5,360 nucleotides of DNA from Prochlorothrix sp035286285 (GCA_035286285.1 JAYKJG010000336.1:1-5360), one strand, 5' to 3'; positions 1 to 5,360 are shown, counted from the first letter of the stretch. Made by a program: numbers and translations. The notes: generated by a model not told the origin, from the letters alone.

Positions 1-2589
1 CATGACAATGCCGGTTTCGCGGGACTGGGGAATGGGGCCGGGATAGCGGAAGTCGCTTTCCTGGAGGGGATACTGCTCTGGGTTTTCCTGGTGGTATTTT
101 TGGGCTTGGTGATAGAAATAGGCGATCTGCATCGTGCCTTGGTGTTCTGGGATAAAGGCCGTAATGGCACCGGGCAACCGGCACCGTCGCGCCATCACCA
201 ATCCTTCGCTCACATGTTTTTTAATAATGTCAGCACTGTGCCAGGGATCGTTAATGTCGTCGTGTTTATTGGTTCCCCCCATCTGGTTCTCAATAAAGCC
301 CTGGGGATCGTGCATTTTGCCGATGTCATGGTAAAGGGTTCCGGCCCGCACCAGTTCAACGTTGCAGTGCAAGGTCCGGGCGGCAGCTTCCGCTAGGGTG
401 GCGACAAAGAGGGTGTGTTGGAAGGTGCCGGGGGTTTCCGAGGCCAGTCGCTGGAGGAGGGGCCGGTTGGGGTTCGACAGTTCCGCCAGCCGGATGGGGG
501 TCACCAGATCAAACAGGTGCTCTAGGTAGGGGCTAAGCCCCAGGGCGACAATGCACCAGGCTAGCCCTTGCAGTCCCTGGGTTGCGGCGACCTGAAACAG
601 CAAAGACCAGACGGGACCGGCGGCGGCATTAAAGCTTAAGCTCAGCAAAAGCTGCATTAGGGCTTGGGTTAAGCCAACGCAGGCCCCTAAAAGGGCCAGT
701 TCCTCCCGCGATCGCAGCCGTCCGGCAATTTGCGCGGCAACTAAACCACTGGCAGCACTGGCCACTAGAATATCCGGATCCACATTCAAGCCTAAGGGCA
801 ACAGCACCGCCAATAAACTGACCGTGACACTGCCCAAGGTTGAACCATAGAAACTACCCATCAAAATCCCCACTGCTGGCAGACTGCTAATTTCCAGGGC
901 GGTCATGCCCCAAAGGGGCTTGCTGAGGGCTAAGAGGGGGGTGCTGAGGGTGAGGAAGAAAATCAGCACCCGATCGCGGTTGCGCATTTTGGGGTGAAAT
1001 CGGGTGGCCACGAGGGCAAAAACCCCCACTCCGGTGGAAACCATCACGCCATAGCCCACCAGCCCCCAAATATTGGCACTTCGCTCGCTTTTGTTGAAAT
1101 GATCGAGCAGGACAAACTGGGCTTGGGTAATTTCGTTGCCGATTTCGACGATCGGCTCCCCGGCCCGAATGGTGACATAAACCGGCTCCACGGCCTCCGC
1201 TGCTTTTTCGGCCAGTAGTTTGGTGCGCTCGGCATCCTGCACTAGGTTAGGCCGCAACACCCGCATGAGCAAATCCACCGCGAGGGGTTCTCCGGCGGCG
1301 GGCACCAGGATGCGGGTCTGGACTCGCACCGCCCGATCGAGCAAGTCCGACGGCATCCCCGGCGTAATGCCTTGGGTCAGCATATGTTCCAGCACTTGGT
1401 AAATGCCAGTTTTGGTGTTTTGCCAGACCTCATCGGTCATTTTCAAAAATTCAGGGTCATAAATCAGGGGCACTGCGTTGAGGTAGAGGCTCTCGGTGCG
1501 CTGGGTGGTGAGGTTGCGCTGCTCGGCTTTGAGGGTTGCGAGGGCGGCTTGGTAGCTTTCCCTGGCCTGGAAGAGGCTGCGCAACAGGCTTACGTAGTCC
1601 TCGGTGGGTTGGGTGTTGCGGTAGCGGGTTAGGGTGCTGATGGCTTGGTTTTTGGCGGCGGCGGCGAGGCTGGCGGGGGTGGGGGTGGCGGTTGCGGAGG
1701 TGGCGGTTGTGGAGGTGGCGGTTGTGGAGGATGAATTAGCTTGGGCGGGTGAACTGGGGCTAGGGGTCGGCAGTGGCGTGGGTAGGGGGGTGGCGCGGTT
1801 ACGGTTGACGGTTTCCACAATGTCTAGCCAGGTTGCTTCATCGACTTCCCGGAGGTAGAACTGAATCGGGGCCGAGATTTGGCTAAAGGGGATTGAGGGA
1901 AAGGGGCCAAGGCTTTGGCGAATGAGTTGGGCTTGGTCAATCCAGCGCTGGAGGTCTTGGTAAATCTGCTGGTTGACGCTGGAATCGACCTGAAGCACGG
2001 GAATCGCGCCGGTGCGGGCGGCTTTGCGCTGTTCTTCGGTGGTTTTGGTGTCTTCAACGGTGACGGATTCTGGGGCCAGAATGGTTGAGGGTGCTTTGCG
2101 TCCTACGTCTAAACCGGGCTGATTGTAGAACCGTTGCCCCATGAGTCCTGTGAGCGCGGTGACGGTGAAGGCAAACACTAAGGGATACCGCAGAGACCAG
2201 CGGGAGCGCGGGGGCGGCTGGGGGAGAAAGGGGGCGGGGGTGGTGGGTAGGTCTGCGGCGGTGGGTCGATCGGGTTTAGAGCGATCGGGTTTAGAGCGAT
2301 CGGTTTGGGAGCCATCGCGATCCGATCGCTCTCCCGACCGTGCTGGACTGGCACTGTCCTCGATTTGATCGGGAATCCGATCGGGTTGTGGATTTTGGTG
2401 ATTGGCCTGGAGCGGAGACCCAAGCTCCCCTTGGGGATCGATCGTGGGCTGCGGGTTCAGGGTGTCCCCTGGGAGTGGCGTTATCCTAGACGCGAGTTGG
2501 CGACCTAGGGAGGGGGAGACCTGTTGGAGCCAACTCAGCACTACCCCAAATTTCCCCGATCGGTGTCTATGCTTCACTGATCTGTTCAT
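1..2589 (-). CDS. 7TM-HD family membrane HD phosphohydrolase (PgpH-like), C-terminus cut by window edge
   Basis: This is probably a membrane-bound phosphodiesterase; characterised relatives such as Listeria PgpH hydrolyse c-di-AMP, but the substrate here is inferred. I read 863 residues. Residues 1-133 form a hydrophilic, low-complexity cytoplasmic tail. A first membrane segment spans about 134-152, followed by an extracytoplasmic 7TMR-HDED-type domain to about 503. It contains a Pro/Ser/Thr-rich linker at 264-305. Roughly seven hydrophobic segments follow between 507 and 683. The HD domain starts near 704, with PGTFQHT (His725), YHDIGK (His754-Asp755), FIENQ (767-769), His776, His792 and EHQGT (His816). 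The window ends just before the expected LADSVEAA-like segment carrying the last metal-binding Asp; perhaps 60-80 residues are missing. The start at 2589 is favoured by GGAGAGG six bases upstream; an in-frame ATG at 2604 has no such site. The next in-frame Met is residue 150, inside the first membrane segment. Confidence 0.93.
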   Translation of the reverse strand, partial: MNRSVKHRHRSGKFGVVLSWLQQVSPSLGRQLASRITPLPGDTLNPQPTIDPQGELGSPLQANHQNPQPDRIPDQIEDSASPARSGERSDRDGSQTDRSKPDRSKPDRPTAADLPTTPAPFLPQPPPRSRWSLRYPLVFAFTVTALTGLMGQRFYNQPGLDVGRKAPSTILAPESVTVEDTKTTEEQRKAARTGAIPVLQVDSSVNQQIYQDLQRWIDQAQLIRQSLGPFPSIPFSQISAPIQFYLREVDEATWLDIVETVNRNRATPLPTPLPTPSPSSPAQANSSSTTATSTTATSATATPTPASLAAAAKNQAISTLTRYRNTQPTEDYVSLLRSLFQARESYQAALATLKAEQRNLTTQRTESLYLNAVPLIYDPEFLKMTDEVWQNTKTGIYQVLEHMLTQGITPGMPSDLLDRAVRVQTRILVPAAGEPLAVDLLMRVLRPNLVQDAERTKLLAEKAAEAVEPVYVTIRAGEPIVEIGNEITQAQFVLLDHFNKSERSANIWGLVGYGVMVSTGVGVFALVATRFHPKMRNRDRVLIFFLTLSTPLLALSKPLWGMTALEISSLPAVGILMGSFYGSTLGSVTVSLLAVLLPLGLNVDPDILVASAASGLVAAQIAGRLRSREELALLGACVGLTQALMQLLLSLSFNAAAGPVWSLLFQVAATQGLQGLAWCIVALGLSPYLEHLFDLVTPIRLAELSNPNRPLLQRLASETPGTFQHTLFVATLAEAAARTLHCNVELVRAGTLYHDIGKMHDPQGFIENQMGGTNKHDDINDPWHSADIIKKHVSEGLVMARRCRLPGAITAFIPEHQGTMQIAYFYHQAQKYHQENPEQYPLQESDFRYPGPIPQSRETGIVM
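708..715. other. HIP1 octamer GCGATCGC (one of three)
   Basis: Perfect GCGATCGC palindrome. Two more perfect copies lie in glyS at 3827-3834 and 5293-5300, and the CGATCG core is frequent across the window. HIP1 over-representation is an established genome signature of many cyanobacteria, and it supports the taxonomic assignment. Confidence 0.85.
1684..1728 (-). repeat. Three-unit 15-bp tandem repeat inside the 7TM-HD gene
   Basis: On the plus strand the unit is GGTGGCGGTTGTGGA, at 1684-1698 (one C/T difference), 1699-1713 and 1714-1728. In the gene's frame it encodes the five-residue repeats STTAT, STTAT and SATAT. It lies in a Pro/Ser/Thr-rich stretch (about residues 264-305, including TPLPTPLPTP) within the extracytoplasmic domain. 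The period is five codons, so changes in copy number keep the frame. It is probably a flexible linker; the exact function is unknown. Confidence 0.85.
2268..2312 (-). repeat. Three-unit 15-bp tandem repeat encoding RSKPD in the N-terminal tail
   Basis: On the plus strand GATCGGGTTTAGAGC occurs at 2268-2282 and 2283-2297, with a degenerate third copy at 2298-2312. In the gene it encodes RSKPD at residues 98-102, then RSKPD again at 103-107. Each unit carries a CGATCG core, and further CGATCG sites lie immediately downstream to 2382. This is a local cluster of HIP1-like cores within coding sequence for a charged, probably disordered cytoplasmic tail. Confidence 0.85.
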
Positions 2590-2595
2590 CGAAAA

Positions 2596-2602
2596 CCTCT
2601 CC
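2596..2602 (-). promoter_or_regulatory. Shine-Dalgarno site deciding the 7TM-HD start
   Basis: Read on the minus strand this is GGAGAGG, followed by six bases (TTTTCG) and then ATG at 2589. It strongly favours the MNRSV start over the in-frame ATG at 2604, whose upstream bases (GTTCCCAACACCT) contain no purine-rich site. Confidence 0.75.
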
Positions 2603-2663
2603 ATAGGTGTTGGGAACCCGCAACAGACACCGGGCTTGGATGGTCGGGTTGAGATTGTCCCCC

Positions 2664-2669
2664 ATTATA
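2664..2669 (-). promoter_or_regulatory. Candidate -10 box for the 7TM-HD gene
   Basis: A perfect TATAAT on the minus strand lies about 75 bases upstream of the chosen ATG. I see no TTGACA-like hexamer at 16-18 bases upstream, where the sequence is GATCGC, and no extended -10 TGn. The call therefore rests on the -10 match and its position in the divergent intergenic region. Confidence 0.4.
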
Positions 2670-2728
2670 CGGTGCCCGATCGGAGGGCGATCTGGGGAGG
2701 GCGATCGGGAGATGTTCTGGGAGTATCC

Positions 2729-2757
2729 CACTTTGCTCTTGACTCGTTGCCAAAGTG
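2729..2757. promoter_or_regulatory. Inverted repeat CACTTTG-N15-CAAAGTG, possible operator or hairpin
   Basis: CACTTTG at 2729-2735 and CAAAGTG at 2751-2757 are perfect complements. Extending outward gives 9 of 10 matches (TCCCACTTTG against TCTCACTTTG). The spacer contains TTGACT (2739-2744). The repeat sits in the divergent promoter region, so it could be a regulator site or an RNA hairpin. No T-run follows, so it is unlikely to be a terminator. Confidence 0.4.
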
Positions 2758-2775
2758 AGATGCTCTTCCAGATTC

Positions 2776-2820
2776 GGTATAAGCTAGGAAGGCCAGATTT
2801 GCCCTCTGACCTTGGATACC
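2776..2820 (+). other. Two-tier hairpin candidate upstream of glyS
   Basis: The inner stem pairs AAGGCCAGA (2789-2797) with TCTGACCTT (2805-2813), with one mismatch in nine and a 7-base loop. An outer stem pairs GGTAT (2776-2780) with ATACC (2816-2820). It could form in a long glyS leader transcript if transcription starts upstream. No known riboswitch or T-box consensus is present, so any function is inference. Confidence 0.3.
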
Positions 2821-2866
2821 TGAGATCTAGGTGCTTGTAACCTTTATTAGTGATCCTCTTTGGGGT

Positions 2867-2971
2867 TCTGAAGACCCCTCACCCCCAGCCCCTCTCCCAA
2901 GGGGGGGAGAGGGGAGCAATCTGAAGACCCCTCACCCCCAGCCCCTCTCCCAAGGGGGGAGAGGGGAGCAA
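2867..2971. repeat. Tandem pair of cyanobacterial palindromic repeats (53 + 52 bp)
   Basis: Two adjacent copies begin TCTGAAGACCCCTCACCCCC, at 2867-2919 and 2920-2971. They are identical except for seven versus six G in the central run. Each carries a perfect 10-bp stem, CCCCTCTCCC with GGGAGAGGGG: 2889-2898/2905-2914 and 2942-2951/2957-2966, with loops of 6 and 5 bases. This GC-rich stem-loop family is widely dispersed between genes in cyanobacteria. Translating it gives the spurious PHPQPLSQGGRGE-type peptide seen in many predicted small proteins. Confidence 0.85.
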
Positions 2972-3054
2972 GAGGATTCGGATTTCACGTCCGATCGCCA
3001 TATTTGGGGGTCACTGGATACTGGCCACTAGGGACTGGTTGCAGGGCATTGGGA

Positions 3055-3148
3055 GTGCATTTCACTTTGGAGCAATCCAGCCCCTAACCTGGCTCAAAAG
3101 GCTCGTAGTGCGGACTTTAGTCCGCCCCTTGGCAAACGTGAAATGCAC
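3055..3148. mobile_element. MITE-like 94-bp element with 11-bp terminal inverted repeats
   Basis: GTGCATTTCAC at 3055-3065 and its exact reverse complement GTGAAATGCAC at 3138-3148 bound a 94-bp segment. Similarity continues inward (TTTGG against GTTTGCCAA with small gaps). It has no coding capacity for a transposase and contains a central palindrome at 3110-3125. No perfect flanking target duplication is visible. GGCATT occurs on both sides (3045-3050 and 3151-3156) but not immediately adjacent to the ends. It could be a non-autonomous mobile element or a transcribed long hairpin. Confidence 0.55.
3110..3125. repeat. REP-like palindrome GCGGACT-TT-AGTCCGC
   Basis: A perfect 7-bp stem (3110-3116 with 3119-3125) is separated by TT, in the context GTAGTGCGGACTTTAGTCCGC. 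Similar GTAGTG-GGACTT-AGTCC palindromes are, from memory, common dispersed repeats in cyanobacteria. It lies within the 94-bp terminal-inverted-repeat element and may be its conserved core. Confidence 0.6.
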
Positions 3149-3265
3149 CCGGCATTTGTAATTTTGGCATTTGTAATTTTGGCATTTGTAACTTTGGTAC
3201 TGGTAACCTTGGCGCTGATCACCTTGGCGATCGTCGCCGGGGCACCGGTAACCTTGGCACTCTGA
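3143..3265 (+). CDS. Hypothetical 40-aa hydrophobic repeat peptide upstream of glyS
   Basis: I do not recognise this protein. The ORF runs from ATG (3143) to TGA (3263-3265). After MHP it consists of five-residue repeats: AFVIL, AFVIL, AFVTL, VLVTL, ALITL, AIVAG, APVTL, AL. It has no Lys, Arg, Asp or Glu, and it is long enough for one membrane-spanning helix. As the array diverges at DNA level, this frame stays hydrophobic (TTT to CTG or ATC; GTA to GTC or ATC; GCA to GCG), whereas the glyS frame acquires GDRRR. That hints at selection but is not proof. The start codon lies within the terminal inverted repeat of the upstream element, and I see no good ribosome site before it (CCCCTTGGCAAACGTGAA). 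The stop lies 14 bases before glyS, so a leader-peptide or coupling role is possible. It may equally be an accidental ORF in repeat DNA. Confidence 0.35.
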   Translation: MHPAFVILAFVILAFVTLVLVTLALITLAIVAGAPVTLAL

Positions 3266-3270
3266 ACAGC
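3151..3270 (+). repeat. Eight-unit degenerate 15-bp tandem array just upstream of glyS
   Basis: The units start at 3151, 3166, 3181, 3196, 3211, 3226, 3241 and 3256. The first two are identical (GGCATTTGTAATTTT), the third differs by one base, and divergence then increases toward glyS (for example GGTACTGGTAACCTT, GGCGATCGTCGCCGG). A further partial unit, GGCACGACC, directly precedes the glyS ATG. The 5' homogeneity suggests recent expansion at that end. Unit six also forms a small hairpin, GGCGA-TCG-TCGCC (3226-3238). Confidence 0.9.
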
Positions 3271-3279
3271 GGCACGACC

Positions 3280-5360
3280 ATGGCAACATTCCTGTTAGAA
3301 GTTGGCACTGAAGAACTCCCGGCATCTTTTGTCGCGGGGGCCATTGCCCAATGGCAAACTAAAATTCCCCAAAGCTTGGCAGCGGAAAACCTGAATCCCA
3401 GCGCAGTGCAGGTGTGGGGAACGCCGCGACGGTTGGCGGTGCTGATTGAGGGGTTGCCGGAGCGGCAGGCCGATCGGACTGAGGAGGTCAAAGGACCACC
3501 GGCCCAGGCGGCGTTTAAGGACGGTCAGCCTACTCCAGCGGCGATCGGCTTTGCGCGTAAGCAGGGGGTTGAGGTGACGGCTCTGGCGGTGCGCCCGACC
3601 CCGAAGGGAGAGTTTATTTTTGTGGAAAAAACGATTCCGGGCCAAGGGGTGCCCGATCTGTTGCAGGGGCTGGTGCTGAGTTGGATTACCGGTCTGGAAG
3701 GGAAGCGGTTTATGCGCTGGGGCAATGGGGAGTTGCGGTTTCCGCGCCCGATCCGCTGGTTGGTGGCTCTGTGGGGCGATCGGGTGCTGCCGGTGCAGTT
3801 GGAAACGGGGGGCGAGGTCATCCAGAGCGATCGCCTGTCCCAGGGTCACCGGGTGCTGCATCCAGAGCCGATTACGGTGGACCGGGCAGAGAACTATCAA
3901 AACTGTCTCAAAGCGGCTTCGGTGCTGGTGGATCCACTGGAGCGCGATCGGGTGATTACCGCTGCCCTGGTGGCTGCGGCCCAAGCCCAGGGGGGCGTGA
4001 CCCTCTATCCCCCGGATCTCAAGGAAGAAGTTATTCATCTGGTGGAGTGGCCGACGGCGGTGGTGGGCAGCTTCGATCCGGCGTTCCTAGCCATGCCCAG
4101 CGCGGTCACCACGACGGTGATGATTAGCCACCAGCGCTATTTCCCCATCTACACAGCTAATCCCGACAGGACTCCCAGCGACACGCTACTGCCCCACTTC
4201 ATTACCATCAGCAATGGCGATCCGGCTAAACAGGAGGGGATTGCGGCGGGAAATGGGCGGGTGATTCAGGCCCGTCTTGCGGATGGCAAGTTTTTCTACG
4301 ATGCGGACTGTCGCCAGCCCTTAGCGGCGTTTTTACCGGAACTGGAAAAGGTAACCTTTCAGGAAAAGCTGGGATCCGTGGCGGATAAGGTGCGGCGCAT
4401 TGGGGCGGTGGCCGATCGCATTAGTCAGCAGTTGCAGCTTGGCACTGAGGCCCAAACCCAGGTGCAGCGGGCTGTGCAGCTTTGTAAGGCGGACTTGGTG
4501 AGCCAAATGGTCTATGAATTCCCGGAATTACAGGGCATTATGGGCCGTAAGTATGCTCTGGTGGGGGGAGAGCCGGAGGCGGTGGCGACGGCGATCGAGG
4601 AGCACTATCTGCCCAAGGGGGCCGGAGATGCGGTGCCCCAAACGACGGTGGGTCAGGTGGTGGCCTTGGCCGATCGCCTCGATACCCTGGTTAGCATTTT
4701 TGGGTTGGGCCTGCTCCCCAGTGGCTCTTCGGATCCCTTTGCCCTGCGTCGTGCGGCCAATGGGGTGGTGAATATTATTTGGGGCGGTCAGTTAAGTCTG
4801 GATTTGGGCCAACTTTTGGGGGAAACGGTTGGGGATTTCTGCCAAAGTTTCCCGGATCAAATGGCTCAAGCTGAGTTGGAGGCTCATCTGCGCAGTTTCT
4901 TCCTCCAGCGCTTCCAAACGCTGCTTCAGGAGGAGCAGCAGATTGACTATGATTTGGTCAATGCGGTGGTGGGCAATGGGGAGGCGGATCCAGCCGAGGC
5001 CGATCGGGCGCTGTCCCAGGTGCTGGATTTGGCCGATCGTGCCCGCTTTTTGCAGTCCCTCCGCCGGGACGATCGCCTCACGCCCCTCTACGAAACCATC
5101 AACCGCGCCACGCGCCTTGCTGCCCAAGGGGATCTCGCCTTCGACTGCCTCGACCCCCAGCCCTGGGTTGAGCCGGAGCAGTTCCAACAGCCGACGGAGC
5201 GGGCGTTTTATGAGGCTTTGGTGCGGCAGGTGCCGGAAACGGAGGCAGCACGGGCCGATCGGGACTATGAGCGACTGGTGACGGGTTTATTGGCGATCGC
5301 GCCGACGGTGAGTGAGTTTTTTGATGGGGAACAGAGTGTGCTGGTGATGGACCCGGATCC
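3280..5360 (+). CDS. glyS: Glycyl-tRNA synthetase beta subunit, 3' end cut by window edge
   Basis: This is the beta subunit of the bacterial tetrameric glycyl-tRNA synthetase, which with the alpha subunit (GlyQ, not in this window) attaches glycine to tRNA-Gly in the cytoplasm; beta is the main tRNA-binding part. It begins MATFLLEVGTEELPASF, the typical N-terminus, which fixes the start at 3280. Other family motifs are GTPRRLAVL (47-55), VKGPP (70-74), MRWGNG (145-150), SHQRYFP (283-289), GNGRVIQARLADGKFFYD (324-341), KVTFQEKLGSV (357-367), KADLVSQMVYEFPELQGIMG (403-422) and ALADRLDTLV with GSSDPFALRR (462-491). A C-terminal DALR-type anticodon-binding region follows. The 693 codons visible approach the usual length of about 690-720, so perhaps 20-30 residues are missing. 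No frameshift is seen. There is no convincing Shine-Dalgarno before the ATG (AACAGCGGCACGACC), which is notable given the upstream small ORF. Confidence 0.97.
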   Translation, partial: MATFLLEVGTEELPASFVAGAIAQWQTKIPQSLAAENLNPSAVQVWGTPRRLAVLIEGLPERQADRTEEVKGPPAQAAFKDGQPTPAAIGFARKQGVEVTALAVRPTPKGEFIFVEKTIPGQGVPDLLQGLVLSWITGLEGKRFMRWGNGELRFPRPIRWLVALWGDRVLPVQLETGGEVIQSDRLSQGHRVLHPEPITVDRAENYQNCLKAASVLVDPLERDRVITAALVAAAQAQGGVTLYPPDLKEEVIHLVEWPTAVVGSFDPAFLAMPSAVTTTVMISHQRYFPIYTANPDRTPSDTLLPHFITISNGDPAKQEGIAAGNGRVIQARLADGKFFYDADCRQPLAAFLPELEKVTFQEKLGSVADKVRRIGAVADRISQQLQLGTEAQTQVQRAVQLCKADLVSQMVYEFPELQGIMGRKYALVGGEPEAVATAIEEHYLPKGAGDAVPQTTVGQVVALADRLDTLVSIFGLGLLPSGSSDPFALRRAANGVVNIIWGGQLSLDLGQLLGETVGDFCQSFPDQMAQAELEAHLRSFFLQRFQTLLQEEQQIDYDLVNAVVGNGEADPAEADRALSQVLDLADRARFLQSLRRDDRLTPLYETINRATRLAAQGDLAFDCLDPQPWVEPEQFQQPTERAFYEALVRQVPETEAARADRDYERLVTGLLAIAPTVSEFFDGEQSVLVMDPD

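Larger units (their letters stand above)
2590..3142. other. Divergent intergenic region without a supported gene
   Basis: This stretch between the phosphohydrolase start and the small upstream ORF has no convincing protein gene. It contains the phosphohydrolase -10 box and ribosome site, two inverted-repeat structures, a tandem pair of palindromic repeats and most of a short terminal-inverted-repeat element, each listed separately. Bases 2972-3054 show nothing I can assign. A TATAAG at 2778-2783 on the plus strand could be a -10 box for glyS, but no -35 accompanies it. The glyS promoter is not located. Confidence 0.7.

Noticed and set aside
2402..2758. 118-codon plus-strand ORF opposite the 7TM-HD start
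   Set aside because: It overlaps the start, ribosome site and -10 box of the 7TM-HD gene on the opposite strand, and no family is recognisable.
2867..2971. Rho-independent terminators
   Set aside because: The stems are strong but no T-run follows, and no gene ends here; both flanking genes point away.
2831..3031. 66-codon plus-strand ORF containing PHPQPLSQGGRGE
   Set aside because: It is a translation of the palindromic cyanobacterial repeat, a well-known source of spurious small proteins.
3151..3270. CRISPR array
   Set aside because: The repeats are directly adjacent 15-bp units with no unique spacers.
2776..3279. T-box or glycine riboswitch controlling glyS
   Set aside because: No T-box consensus (AGGGTGGNACCGCG-like), no Gly specifier stem, and no glycine-riboswitch core could be found.
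3062..3325. 87-codon minus-strand ORF with QNYKC repeats
   Set aside because: It starts inside glyS antisense and reads the reverse of the 15-bp array; the periodicity is automatic because the unit length is a multiple of three.
3295..4038. 247-codon ORF on the minus strand
   Set aside because: It lies wholly antisense to glyS, whose frame carries clear family motifs; the antisense translation is Arg/Pro/His/Gln-rich with no recognisable domain.
3681..4127. 148-codon plus-strand ORF
   Set aside because: It is an out-of-frame reading of glyS, Gly/Arg-rich, and has no motif.

Overview
The window looks like chromosomal DNA from a cyanobacterium, probably a filamentous or otherwise repeat-rich one. 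The octamer GCGATCGC (HIP1) occurs three times (708-715, 3827-3834, 5293-5300). Its CGATCG core is very common in both genes, and the intergenic DNA carries the CCCCTCTCCC/GGGAGAGGGG stem-loop repeat known from many cyanobacterial genomes. I cannot name the species from sequence alone.

Layout: two large genes are transcribed divergently and both run off the window. On the minus strand, 2589 down to 1, is a membrane-anchored HD-domain phosphohydrolase of the 7TM-HD (PgpH-like) family, with 863 residues visible and the C-terminus missing. On the plus strand, 3280 to the right edge, is glyS, the beta subunit of tetrameric glycyl-tRNA synthetase, with 693 codons visible and only the extreme C-terminus missing. 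The identifications rest on family motifs read from my own translation: HDIGK, ENQ and the PGT-QHT motif in the first; EVGTEELPA, SHQRYFP, KADLVSQMVYEFPELQG and GSSDPFALRR in the second.

The 690-base intergenic region is unusually structured. Starting next to the phosphohydrolase it holds a TATAAT-like -10 box and a strong Shine-Dalgarno for that gene. Next come a 7-bp inverted repeat (2729-2757) and a hairpin candidate (2776-2820). A tandem pair of 53/52-bp repeats (2867-2971) follows, then a 94-bp element with 11-bp terminal inverted repeats (3055-3148). Last is an eight-unit 15-bp tandem array (3151-3270) that ends just before the glyS start codon. The array lies inside a 40-codon ORF (3143-3265) encoding an almost purely hydrophobic peptide made of five-residue repeats. 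It starts in the element's terminal repeat and stops 14 bases before glyS, which has no clear ribosome binding site of its own. This is the most interesting part of the window.

Two more short 15-bp tandem arrays lie inside the phosphohydrolase gene (1684-1728 and 2268-2312), each encoding a five-residue repeat. A 15-base repeat period therefore appears three times in unrelated sequence within 1.6 kb.

The two large genes are not an obvious functional pair. One probably acts in cyclic-dinucleotide (c-di-AMP type) turnover at the membrane, and the other charges tRNA-Gly in the cytoplasm. No RNA gene, CRISPR array or intact insertion sequence was seen.
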